A DNA stretch of 64,000 nucleotides from Ceratobasidium sp. AG-K (Eukaryota > Basidiomycota > Agaricomycetes > Cantharellales > Ceratobasidiaceae): NCBI GenBank assembly GCA_037039685.1, contig JAWNGF010000003.1, positions 5,120,571 through 5,184,570 on the forward strand, read 5' to 3'. The notes beneath the pieces were generated by a model. It made no database searches and was not told where the DNA came from. It saw nothing but the letters and a program-made list of their open reading frames with translations. Numbering within the stretch: the first letter of the stretch is position 1; every line of letters begins with the position of its first letter. This document shows positions 20,001 through 32,013 of the stretch, piece by piece. The position numbers and the translations under genes were made by a program.

Positions 20001-20994
20001 AAGTTGCTCAACTACAAGTTCGATTTTCCACTGCTCGATTGCATCCCAGGATTTCTGCCGCTTCATGGCACGCTCGTAAGTTGTTCCCACTCGTTTAGAC
20101 CTAAAGGTATAGCACCATCGCTTTGCAAGCATGGCAAATAGTGACACGGAAATACTTAGCCCAAGGGATAAAAGCCATAAGCAATTGACCCAGACTGTTG
20201 CTAGAGTAGGTTTGAACGCATCCCCGGACGGTACAAGGCTCCCCGAAGTCGAGGCATCCGCGGAGCCGTTAAATCCTGCCTGGATGATACTGGCGAGGTC
20301 TCTGATAGCTGAAACGGTTGCCTCACTATGGTCGACTTTAAGATTTTTGGAGCTTTCAAGGACAAATCTGGATGATTTTTAGCCGAATTAATTAACGTTT
20401 GAACCAAATACCATGTAATGTGAGTGCCTGCCCAGTGGAAATGGCAGAGAAGAGGGCGGCCTGTGAGCGACGTGGTCAGTTCCTAGCCAATATAGGCACG
20501 AATGTATGCGCACGAAAACTACCGACACAAGGATATTTATCAGGATAAACGTATCATTAACAAAGCTATGGGCACATACCGAGGGTGACGTCGATAATCC
20601 TATGCACGGATGAATCAACGAATCGTAAGCGACTGATAGATGACCCGGCTTACCGGTCCCAGTCCTCAACCAAGTCTTTGTCTTCTTCGTCCGTTTTTTT
20701 CACATAGGTATCCCAGACTCGGGAACGCTTGGCAGGTGTGAACTTGGCTTGAATGATATCTGCAACGTTTCCTTGGATTTTCGTGTTATTTCCTGCGTCG
20801 AGGCCTTTATCTCCCTTTATCTCCGGCTCAGCCGCGGTCCCGGATTGAGCGTTTATAGTCGGTTCGGCTGGGGGATTATTTAGTTGGGGAGGAGGAGGCG
20901 AGTCTTTGGGGTTATCATTAGCGATTGGGGGAGCCGGTGTGACAACTTGTGAGTCGGAAGTATCTTGATCAGGAGGCTCAGATATAATAGGCAC
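17007..20994 (-). CDS. DUF6535 domain membrane protein
   Basis: Multi-exon minus-strand gene. The N-terminus is acidic and disordered (about 20650-20994) and ends with the block SRVWDTYVKKTDEEDKDLVEDW that opens DUF6535. Next come small exons with IDVTL and ALFSAIST, then VSAIRDLASIIQ and an exon (to about 19970) with two membrane helices: VWVNCLWLLSLGLSISVSLF, and MLFFFGLVVYLSEIHQTAMI followed by FTLAVYFILTILP. The intron 19028-19076 joins the membrane part to a long cytosolic region (LDPDMTPDELKKQL...). DUF6535 proteins are abundant in Agaricomycetes and have no known function. The region near residue 700 has an S/D-rich repeat. The frame changes between 18097 and 18191 without an obvious intron (see findings). 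No in-frame ATG was found at 20994, so a further 5' exon is likely. Confidence 0.7.
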
Positions 20995-22914
20995 CAGGAC
21001 ATTAGGTTGCTATCGTTGGGGGAGATATCAGTATCAAACCATCCCCATATGTAGCACTTGGCCGTACATTCTCAGGTTCGTTCGTCGACCGAGTTACGTC
21101 TGTGGGAAGAGTACTCTGCCGAGTCTAAAGAATTACGCGCGGTTTAGCGATTGCTATCTATTATCCATATAGACTCAGCCACCTACCGTTTGTCTCCGTC
21201 TACCTCGTATCAGGCCGAAAGTCGAAGACATTAGGATAGCGTTGTTGCAAAGGGATTCGCAGACTAAGTGAAAGCAGGGGCAGAGAGGAGGTGAGTCTGG
21301 GTCAACCTTTGGAGGGATGTTTATAACGTAGTCGACGCGTGTTTGAACATGCGGCTCCACAAAAAACCCTCGAGTAAGACGCGCGCTCAGCGGAGCTTTT
21401 TCCCACTATCAGGACACAAAAAGCTGAAGCGAATTACAGCCCCTACTCGAGCGTCCGAGAGTAGGAGATATGAAACACAAAAAGGGCATAGATAACTAGC
21501 CACGAGGCGATCTCCCCCAGTATCGCCAAGACATGGTTATCATCACTTGCAAATTCGCAAAGAATCTGAAAAGTGTGGACATAGGGGCTGAACGGCTGGA
21601 ATTATAGGATCTAAATATAGCCGGTGGCGGGTCGTCACAAATATTACAATTGCCTCCTAACGCCTTCCATATTTTGCATAGCAGAGTCTCATTGCCCAGG
21701 GTGCCGATTCTGAATAACTCAGGCGCTCGGCATAACAAACCAGCCTGGAGATCGTGAGAGCCTGAGTGAGGGGAGGGAGTCAATCTCGAGTATTTGGGTG
21801 GCATCGCAAAGCACTTCAAAGTAAGTTTTTCTCTGCCGCCGGCAAATCAAGAACTGAACGAGATTATTACAATTACTTCCTTGAGAGAGTGATCATGGTA
21901 CAGGGGAGACGCATATTGTCATGTATAAATTCGCTTTCATTTAACAGGGCGAACGAACCTCTATGTCTCTCGAACTCGACTCACAAATCGAAGAACAGTT
22001 GTATTTCGTGAATCAACGTGTGAGAGGTAGTAAAACTCAAGTGACCATCCGGGGCAGGAAACAAGGGGGGATGCCAGGATCCGTCCCAAACATTAAGTTC
22101 ATTGCTGCGATCCAACAAATATGCGCAACGAGAGTTCAACGATAGCGTGCGCGGCAGGCGGACGCGCTAATCAGCCCGCCATACCTTTGCATCGCTACCC
22201 CATCAGCTATCTTAGCGCCAAGTAACATTGGGAAGTATATTGGTTAGTTTTCGTTGGTTATTCTAGTTTACGTAGAATATTGGCCTCTTCCATTATTCTC
22301 TGTGGGTTTCCCAAGCTACCTCATCCCTACGAGGCCAATGACGGACATACCGTCCGGCTAGGCATACCGCAAGCTGCCACCCAAAAGAACCCCGCATATA
22401 CTAGGAACCGAACAGCCCAAGCCCCGCAATCCGGCCCCCCATGGGCCTGGAATTAAAGCGATTAGATCTTCCCTTGGTCACACGTTGCGTAGTAATTTGT
22501 CCAGGCAACATGTATGCGGGCTTGTGGGAGACGTTGTGCGATCGCATTGCTGGGTTACATCGCTCGAGCTACATAGTGTCAAGTTCTAGCAGCTGCCAGG
22601 ACTCACACGTTGGATGCCTTGGGCTTGACGAATGCTTGGCGCGAGACACACATCAGCAACTTAAGGCACAAAGTGCATTTGGCTCCACTTTAATTAAATC
22701 CCTCGGCGCGCCAAGGAATCCTTATCAGCGACAAGCGCCGAGTGATCCAGCACATTAATTCTACCAACTCGCATTCGTTCGCACCAAAAAAGAAAAACCA
22801 CAGCATTTCATCAAAACAGTACAATGTAGATAATATCAGCCCGTAAAAAGATCATTCCTGCATCTTGACATCCTTGTCGCTGTCCGAAGGTTCGTAGATC
22901 GACACGCTTCGAGC
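20995..22914. other. Intergenic region, no gene supported
   Basis: About 1.9 kb between the 5' end of the DUF6535 gene and the 3' end of the kinase gene. Short frames exist on both strands, but none shows a domain, splice pattern or codon bias I trust. The first 100-350 bp may hold an unplaced 5' exon and the promoter of the DUF6535 gene. Confidence 0.4.
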
Positions 22915-24533
22915 CTACAGATGGCGCGTCAACCGTTGCCACCAGTGTCCGGAACCAGAACGACCCCCGCGCTTGCCGCCGTCCGAGCTGTTGGAAGGGG
23001 AAGGTGCTTTGGGAGGTTGGGAAGAGGTGGAAGGAGGAGTGGGGGAGACAGAGGCAGGAGGGTTAGGAGAGGGTGCACGGGGATTGGGGGACGGAGCACG
23101 GGCGGGGGTAGCTTGGGACGGGGCCGGCGGGGAGGAAGGAGTAGGAGGAGCGAGGGAAGAAGCAGCAGTGGGAGTGGTGGGGGAGTTTAGATCTTCAGGC
23201 TGGGCAAGTACCTCGTCGACGTGTTCCTGGAATGCGAGTTAGCGCCGGATGTGGAAATGAAATCAACGACGCACCTCCTCTGCATCCTTGCGGTATTGCT
23301 CGACATCGAGTGCGAGCTGCGACGGCTTGGCGGGCATGGCGGACATGCGGCGCATGGCCATCATACCGAGCACGGCCTTGCGGACTGCGCGTGGTGTTAG
23401 TTACCCCGAACCCTGCGAATCGCGCGGAACGTACAAGTCTTGCGCGCGTCAAATTGCTTCTGGATGTGCGGCAGCAGGTTGGTTGGCTGTCCAGAGGTGC
23501 TGTCGGGATCAGGCACGAAATGGGGTGTCGTGTCGGCCAGCCATTTGTGCTGAAGCGCTTCGGCGGCTGTCGGGCGGCTGGCGGGATCGATTGTGAGGCA
23601 GTAGCGCACAAAGTCCTTGGCCGTGTCGGACACATTCGCCCAGTACTCGGCTGGAACGAGATTAGTACAGATTCAACAAGCGCCAAGAGGATCAAACCTG
23701 GCTCGAATCTGTAGTCGCCGCGGATAATGGCCTCCATCTCCTGCTGCTGGGTATCGCGGTCGAACGGTGTGTATCCACAGAGCAAAAAGTAGGTAATCAC
23801 ACCCATGGCCCAGATGTCGACGGGCTTGTGGTGGCCGGCTGTCGGGCGGTCAGCGCAATCAAGCGCCCAGATAGCCGAACGTACCCTTCTTGAAGATCTC
23901 GGGGGCCATGTACCCAGGCGTGCCACACACCTCGGTCAGGAGCGTAAACTTGTCGTCGTCCATCACACGTGATAGGCCAAAGTCAGCAATCATAATATCC
24001 GCGTCTTCGGCCTTGGTCCGGAACAACAAGTTCTCGGGCTTCAGGTCACGGTGGACAATGCCCGCCTCGTGGATGTGTTGGACTGCGAGCATAATCGTAC
24101 GGACAAGTTCGGCAGCATCGGCCTCGTAGTAGTTGCCCTTGGCGCAGATACGGTCAAACAACTCGCCGCCGGTACACAGGTCAAACACAAGATACAAGTT
24201 GTGTGCAGTTTCAAAGTAGTCGTGCAGCGTGACAATGTTCTTGTGGCCGCTCGACACCTTTTTCAGCACCGCAATCTCATTCCGTACCTGCAATACGATA
24301 AGCACAAGCAGTACGCAACACAAGCTGCTCACCATGTGCTCGCGGCCCTCCATGAGCTTCTTGTTGATGACCTTGCAGGCATAGTACTTGCCCGTCTTGA
24401 TATGGACGGCCTCTTTCACGACAGCATAAGTGCCGCTTCCAAGAGTCTTTCCGGTGCGGTACTACAACGGAATTAGTCAAGTAACAAACTACTACACTTG
24501 TCCTACCTGGCACGGCACGGTCTGAGGAGGCAT
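22915..24533 (-). CDS. Calcium/calmodulin-dependent protein kinase (CaMK family)
   Basis: Seven exons: 24507-24533, 24333-24461, 23885-24287, 23698-23838, 23435-23650, 23275-23384 and 22915-23226, total 1338 bp, giving 445 residues in one frame. The kinase domain spans about 10-285: glycine loop LGSGTYAVVKEA, lysine in YYACKV, HRDLKPENLLF, DFG (IADFGLS), GTPGYMAPE and DIWAMGVITYFLLCGYTPFD. After the domain comes DARKTFRKAVLGMMAMRRM, a basic amphipathic helix that fits an autoinhibitory/calmodulin-binding segment. The C-terminal 100 residues are a proline-serine-alanine tail ending in a basic patch (GKRGGRSGSGHWWQRL). It is a cytosolic serine/threonine kinase activated by Ca2+/calmodulin, like Aspergillus CmkA. 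The activation-loop threonine environment (KFTLLTEVCGTPGY) is the type phosphorylated by CaMKK. Confidence 0.92.
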
Positions 24534-24703
24534 TGTGTTGGTGGTCAAGGCGAGAGGGTTGACGCCCAGGATGGCAAGAACCCCAATTATAAGTCATTTC
24601 TCACGTGACATCCTCCGGATTTCCAGGCGTTTTCCCGCACAGCATGCATTGCCATTAACGTCACATCACCGCATTCAACGTACACAACAGCCACCTCGAT
24701 CAT
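24534..24703. other. Short promoter region of the kinase gene
   Basis: 170 bp between the kinase start and the end of the ABC transporter gene. Both genes are on the minus strand. It contains the core promoter of the kinase. No motif was recognised. Confidence 0.35.
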
Positions 24704-27700
24704 CTACAATGTAACCCCCGCCTTGGCCGCGGCTGCCGCCCGGAGCTCGGCAAATGTCCCGCTCTGCAAACACATTTCCCTAAACAACCCGCCCTCGCGC
24801 TCAATCAGATTCCACGGCGTGTCAAACTCGATGATATGGCCCCGGTCGAGTACCATCAGTCGATCATTGTCGATAATCGTTCCTTTGTCATCTGTCAGTG
24901 TTGGTTCATTCCGACCCTGGCTACTCACGTATGCGATGCGCAACCGTAATCGTCAATGCCTCTTCAAACTCTTCCCGAATCGTCGTCTGAATCTTTTGGT
25001 CCGTCGCGTAATCCAAACTCGAAGTCGACTCGTCCATGATCACAATCTGCCCGAGTCAGCACAGATCAAGAGCCGTACTCGTGACTTACCGAGTTCCTGC
25101 GCAGAAGCGCTCGGGCAAGCGAAAAGAGCTGTCGCTGTCCCTGGCTGAAATTCGCTCCACCGGCGCTTACCCGCGTGTCGAGCGAGACGGTCATGCGGGT
25201 ATCGATTTCGTCGTCAGGGTACGTCGTCGGCGAGGGTGGGCGCGTCGAGCCCGGCGTGGTGCGAGCCGAAATTACCGGGGCGGTCAGCTGCACCCGGTGC
25301 AGGGCATCAATACATTCGGCGTCTGTGTGTTGCCTGAACGGGTCCAGATTCTCCCTGGAAACGTGCGCAATTCAGTCAATCAAGTGGCGGTGCAATACGG
25401 GCAAACGTACCTGACCGTTCCAGAAAATAGCACAGGATCTTGCGGTATGATTGTCTAGTGCGAGTCAATACGTGCACTGCACACGCTGATAGGACTTACT
25501 AGTTTGGACCGCAAATCCTGCAATGATATTTTCGTAATGTCCAAGCCATCAATCCTGATGCTTCCTTCGCTCGGGTCGACAAACCGTAAGAACTACGTAA
25601 CTTAGTATATGCTTATCTCTATTGCCACGACAACTTACGCTCATCGCCAGCGTCTTTCAGAAAGTCAGCGCTGCTCGTATGGCACTCGAATTTCACTCAC
25701 CGACTTTCCACTCCCTGTGCGTCCCAACAATCCAACTTTTTCTCGTGCACGCAGCTTGAACGACACCCCATGCAACACTGGATCCAACTCGGGTGAATAC
25801 CTCACAACCAGATTCTCAACTGACACGAGGGCATTGTTGGTGGCGCTCGACGGCCAGTACGCCGGCGGCTTTTGGCAGTCCTTTCCACTTGCTTCTTGTG
25901 GCAAATCGAGGTACCTGGGCGCATGTCAGCGTCATATTATTACGCCTCGACAGGTACTTACTCGACCACGCGCTCGACCGAATTCAAATCCATTTCAAGC
26001 TGGTCCCAAGTTAGCCTTTGCCGAATCGATCATTACGGCACTCACGCTAGTCGCTGTCCGGCAACACCAGTACACGCTTTGTGTAAACGACATGGCTGTC
26101 GTGATTGTTACGGCTGCAAGGCCATGGCCTAGCAACCCAGATATCGCGAATAGTGTCGTAATAAATACGCTCAGTGAGGCGAGAGCATCAAAGTGCAGAA
26201 GCAGCCTGGAATCACGTTAGTTTGAGTCTCATAAAAGGCGGAAGGCTGACCATCGGTTGAGCATCCTGTAACCTCAATGAGTGCTATACCATAAACTCGA
26301 GTTGACTACTCACCAGAAATGGTACCACATGGTCGTTGTATCGTCAATTTGTCGATGTAGCACGTTGAAAAACCTCTGCTCGGCTGCAAATGCGCGCACG
26401 GTCACGATTCCTTCCAACACCTGCAGTTCGTGTTAGTGCTAGTCGCCTCGTTCTACGCAACTTGCCTCTGCAAAGCTTGAAAAAATCGGACTCCGACTAT
26501 TCGACTCCATACGCTTCAGGTCTCGAGCGGTCCGCACATAGCTTATGGCCAAGAGGTAGTACAGCCATGCGATCACAGCCGCGGGGATGAGGAAGGGGGG
26601 TAGGATGAATGAAACCGTTAGCAGCCCGGCGAAAAAGGTAGCAAGCCAGTGGGAAAAGTTGCGAAGTGAGCCCGAGAGGGAGGTGTCGACAGTGTTCATG
26701 TCGCGTGCGCATCGGTTGAGGATCCTAGCGGAAAATCAGCAGGGGGTCTAGACTGGATGCGAGGTACTTACCGACCGGCTGGGGTAACGTCAAAGTAACG
26801 TATAGGAGAGTATACAATCCTAGAAAAAAGGTTAGCTGTATACTACTCGAGGCATTTGCAAAAACTCACGCTTTCAACAGCCCGTCGAATAAATGCCTCG
26901 AAGCACGAAGTGATGCGGTAAACTGCCATGCCATCAGCCTCGCCCTAGGACGGTCTTTGACCCACTCACCTGGACCGTCGAGTTGATCGTGGCCATTACC
27001 GCAGCAGCAAATACGATACTCGCATACACGCAAACATAGAAGTATGGGTCCTGCTTCGCCGACGGCAAGTGCCACTCGGACACGTTTATGGTTGAGCCCT
27101 CATTGTACCCCACACCCGATACGTTGCCAAGAGAGGATAACGGAGATGTCCCTCCGAAGAATGCAACAAGATGGTGATGAGCGCCCATAACGTGCTGTTC
27201 ATCACTGTCGTGGTGTCCAAGATGGTAGGCGGCAACCAAAGGATGGGCATGGGCGTGCACGCTAGATGTATTGGGCGATCCATATGCTTCACCCCATGTT
27301 TTCAGCCATAGCCTTTCTGCTAATCCAAATCCTTGATATCCAACAATCAAAAACAGTAGCACAACCCAGGAAGAATAGCCTCTGTATCATCCAAATCAAT
27401 GATCGAGTCAAGGCGCCACTATTCGGTACTCACGAAGCTTTGAGATAAGTTTTGTAGATTCTCCACTTGACATTTCCCCTCGCACGCGCTTCTGCTTGTA
27501 CCAGCTTTCGTGGACTCCTGCCAGCCGGTTCTACAGGGGCTCGACCGGTAAAAACAGTCTGTTGTCTATTACGCTTGGCCGCAAACCGCGAAGAATCACG
27601 TCGAACAGGAACCGGATCCTTGGGAGTGGCCGCTCCATCCGTCTCCTGTGTGGGAGATTCGGCGCGCCGAGAGATAGGAGAGGCTAGTGCATCTTGTTCC

Positions 27701-30700
27701 GCCGAATCAATCATGTTCCTCCCCGAGTCGATGGTATCTTGGCTTGATGAATCTTGGTCGACGCCCAGAGTGACATAGTCCAGCAATCCCTGATCTTGGA
27801 GGTCTGAAATGGTTCCTTGCATCTCAATTTTTCCGTCGTACATTCGCACTAGGTAATGCGCGCATGGAAGCATGAGTTCCACGTGGTGGGTCACCAGTAC
27901 CTGCTGGGTGTCAGTTGTGGACGGACAACGAACAAGAGGTACATACGACCGTGCGATCCTCAAGTAATGGGCCATTGAACAGGTTGTCGATCAAAAAGCG
28001 TGCAGTGTGGCTATCAACTATAAATGACCCATATTAGGCTTCTGATGGCAATTGATCGAGGGAATCATACCAGCAGCCAAGGGGTCGTCCAGCAATATCC
28101 TCTTGGTCCTCGCGTACACAGCCCGTGCGAGTGCTACCCGCCCTCGTCAGTTTACTCATGTCATGATCATGACGGGGCAACTTACCGACTCGGGCTTTCT
28201 GACCTCCGGACAAACTCACCCCTCGCGCACCAATCTCGGTCAAATCCCCATCCTCGAAGATCTCCAGATCCGTCTTGAGGGCACAACATTCCAGCACGAG
28301 CTGGTACCGCTCTTCATCGTATGGCGTCCCAAAAAGGATGTTGTCCTAGATCATGGTTAGCCACCGCACCACTCATCAGTACAAGACGTGCCTTGATGGT
28401 TCTGTGTTCCAACCAGCTTCCCTGGGCTGCAAAACTGATCCCTCCGTCGATCTTGGGTAGCCAAAGCTCCCCCTTGGTCTGCGTCATTTCTCCTAGCAAG
28501 GCCATCAAAAGCGCCGTCTTGCCCGCCGCGGTTGGGCCGGTCACGAGCGTCAGCTCGCCCTCGGGTACAGCCAAGTTTACATCCGTGAGCTCGAACCGGA
28601 TCTCAGACGTGTCCGAGTACGAATCGTCTTCAAAGCTCAAGGTACGTGATGTTTGGGGAGGGAGCTCGGCGGTCGAGTTCCAGATGAAGGATCCATTGAC
28701 AATGCGCAATTGGTCCTGGCTGGCTATAACTTTGCCTCCCGTATGACTAGCAGGAGTGGCCCCATTTTGGATCGAGTGGCCGTTTTGGTTTTGGGCGCGG
28801 GGGGAGGCTTTAGGTTTGATAGAGGAAACAGCATCTGGGACTTCGTCTTCGCTCAAAAATGCAGCAATTCGACCGAGTGCAACACCGGCTTGCATAATCT
28901 GAACAAGCCACTGGGGAATGACGTTTAGGGGGCTCTTGAGCATGTTGAACAGAGCAATCGACTATGCCATGAGGTTAGGAAGAAAGCCAAATGATGCCTC
29001 GCGAAAAGACATACAGTAAACGCAACGGAGACAGTCAACTCGTGTCCAGCTGCAACGTAGCTCAAAAAGGAGACAACGGCGACCATGGTTGGCGCGAGTT
29101 GCCAGACAAAGCTAAACATCATTTGGTTGATTCGCTCTATCCTTGGGTTTAGCAGACTCTTGACATGTAGAAAGTTATGGACATACCATGCTTCAGCCAT
29201 GTCAACTCCTTGGCTCTGCGTTTAGTGATGCGGGCGATCCATTGGGCTTCCCAAGCAAAGAACTAACGCCATATTGCGTTCTAAATAAACCTTATGACGT
29301 GATAATTGATGTGAAACACACCTTGATAAATTTAATTCCTGAAAATCTGTTAGTTCCGTTTGACCATTCAAATGCAGGTCACTCACCAAGAATAAGCTCG
29401 TTCAATGCGTTCATACGTTTATCCCTCGCAATCGAAATTCCCCGTGTCAACTGCGCGATATTAATACCTTTTCCCAAAGATAACACCAAGCCAACGTACC
29501 ACGACGCTGCGCTTGGTCAAGAAATGGTTCAACGGCATGGCAATTACCAACACCGAGAATCCCGCAAAGGCAGACCAGCCGAGAATTCTGGCCTGCCGTC
29601 AACCTCTGTGCCGAAACATTAAGCAATAGAAACTTACTGGTACAAGAACACGCATGCAAAGATAATCTCAAACGGCGCAGCGTAAATCATATACGCTCCA
29701 CTGACGGCTTTCCCAATCCGGTTGGAGTCAGTTGACATGAGCGAAACAATCTATCCCAGCTCCAGTTAGCATCCGTCGTCACACTCGCCCTCGTGGCCCA
29801 CCTTTCCGATTCCAGCCTTTTCTTGTTTCATAACGTCCTTTTCCTTTTTGCGGTTCTTGTCCTTGTTGGCGGTCGGCATGTCCGCAGCGTCCTTGCGTTT
29901 GAGTGACTTGTCGTACACCGCAGCCATGAGTTCGGACCGGATCCGGGATGACGCTCGGCGCCCGTGGGTCATATGTGCCGCATCCGCAAGTGCCTAGTGC
30001 GTGCACATCAATATCCGTGTCCAACAATGAGAGGCAACCCCGCAATGGACAAAAGGGCAGCGTACCTTCATTATCCCGCTGACAAACGCCAACCCCGCAA
30101 ACACATAAGCCCGGGCGCGCATCTCCCTGCCACCCTCGCTTCCAATCGCGTCTAGGATACGTTTGAGGAAAAAGGGCCCGAGATAGTTGAAGAGTACGCT
30201 AAAAAACGTGAGGATGAACTCGACCGATAGATCGTAGGCGTTTGCACGTGCCAGGTGCGTGGCGAGGGTCCATGTGGGGCTAGCATTGGACGATGGGCGG
30301 GAGGAAGAGGTGAGGGAGGAGAATGCTGTAAAGAGGGGTTTGGAGCGGAGGGTCGATGAGAGAGCCCAAACATCGGATTCGTCAAGTGTTTTGGATGAGC
30401 CCTGCGGTATGGATAAGTTCCGAGTGTGGCGAGTGGGGGTGTATGCTCGCTTACCCTTTTGAGAAGTGGCTCGACCCACGAGAATGTGAACGCTCCCCAG
30501 AGTGTGGTATAATCCTCTGGGCTCACAGACTATGATAGCAAGGAGCGGTTGAAATCGGAGAAGTTTCGGTGCAAGTCGGCCAAGCCGAAATCGCGCAAAG
30601 CCATAGGTTTGGGTCATATCCAATGGACGCAGTCAACATCCAATTCGGATGGGCACAAAGAAAAACAAGTTCGTGTGGAACTGTCAGCGCCCTCGCACAC

Positions 30701-31472
30701 TAATCGAAAGTCCAGAACAAGCGTACCTGGCCAATTTCCTTGGGGTCGACATACTCGCTTGGCACATCCAGAGGGTAACTCATGACGATTCCCAACGCAA
30801 CAAGCACCCCCACGGCGTCTGCAGCGATGCGCGCCACATGGTGTCCTGCAGGATGCTCTCCGTAAACGTAGAGATTGAATCCCAGCGCTCCTGCGGACAT
30901 GAGCACGGCAACCAGCCGAGTGATGTAATACATCAAGAGGTCGTAGGTCGGTGTTGGGACTCGTCTGCGTAATACTGGTCGAACGGCGGCGTAAATCCAA
31001 GTAGCGGCGTTGGCTAGGATCAGCCAGGAGAGGTCGTGTGAGGGTAGGAAGAAGGTATAGCAGCCGTAGGTTGTCCATACAGCTGTCTCACTGGCAGCGA
31101 CAGCGACAAGGGTGATTGGTTTCCAGCTTGGAGGATTAGAAAGTAAATGTTTAGTGTGGTAGTTATAGGCGGCTGTCGTATCGTGTTCGATGGCTTCCGC
31201 CTCTTCGAGGGTTAGGAACGGCCGGAATAGTAAACAAAACTTGTCGGCATTGAGCCGAGGAACTACAGAGAAAACAACTAGCAGTAATAATGCAAGGATT
31301 ACAGGTGCACCGAGGGTATAGGTTTCACGGATACATTCGTTTGTGACGTCCTTGCCACGCGAAAAATATCAGCATAAATTTGTTTTCCGGCCATGCTACT
31401 CACGTTCCATGGTGGATAGAGTCCTGTACGTTTGTCCACTGAGCACACTAGCTCAGGCCATCGATTGGCCAT
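24704..31472 (-). CDS. ABCC/MRP-type ABC transporter
   Basis: Large gene with many introns. The first exon, 31404-31472 ([23 protein letters not shown]), joins 30727-31350, 30455-30529 ([21 protein letters not shown]), 30066-30401 and many further exons to the stop at 24704. Layout: N-terminal TMD0 helices, TMD1 (GPFFLKRIL..., [10 protein letters not shown] region), NBD1 (Walker [11 protein letters not shown], signature LSGGQKAR, Walker [12 protein letters not shown]), a linker rich in S and R, TMD2 ([14 protein letters not shown]...), and NBD2 (Walker A GRTGSGKS, signature FSQGQRQL, Walker [13 protein letters not shown]). NBD1 has D in place of the catalytic E after Walker B, as usual for ABCC proteins, so ATP is hydrolysed mainly at NBD2. 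The family includes yeast Yor1, Ycf1 and Ybt1, exporters of organic anions and glutathione conjugates at plasma or vacuolar membrane. Odd: a histidine-rich luminal loop in TMD2. Confidence 0.92.
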
Positions 31473-32013
31473 GGCTAGAGTCAGATATGAGCTAGACGCT
31501 GTGGTTGTGGTTGTAGAGTCTAGGAATTACGAGAGGCTATGCAAGGGTCTCAGGGACGTTTCTCCGGGCACCTTACATAGATTTCTGCCTGGACCACGAG
31601 GTCTGAAAGCAGGCTTGGCTGACGTCCGACAGTATTACTTGCGGCCACATGACGTGTATGTCCTATATAGATCGCATTCAAGTTAGAAGCTGCGATTGAC
31701 GTCCCTGGGCGTTGCGTCGTGGATATCAAGGCAAGTTGTTCCATTGTAAGCAAGGTTCTGGGTGTAAATTCAGGTGCGCGTTTTTTAGGTTAGACACGAT
31801 GAAAGCCACATGGATTAGGCTTCGGTTACGCTCAGACACAAGCTTAAAATAACCGTGCTCAATTCACACTCTCAACCTCCACTCTGAATTACGTACTCGA
31901 TTTTGTCCCTCTGACTTCGATCAACAACGTCAGCATAGAAGACTGGTGGCTGTGCGCCGATCATCCTAAGCTCAACCACATCTTGGATACCACACCGAAC
32001 AACACATTCGTTA
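31473..32013. promoter_or_regulatory. Bidirectional promoter between ABC transporter and PMS1
   Basis: 541 bp between divergent start codons (31472 minus, 32014 plus). It must hold both promoters. No motif was assigned with confidence. Confidence 0.5.

Noticed and set aside
22681..22720. TTAATTAA and GGCGCGCC close together, suggesting a cloning vector
   Set aside because: The flanks are ordinary genomic DNA without vector sequence. Two 8-bp sites in 64 kb can occur by chance.
22921..23242. Two plus-strand frames rich in G and R/E
   Set aside because: They are antisense shadows of the proline/serine/alanine-rich tail of the CaMK-type kinase.
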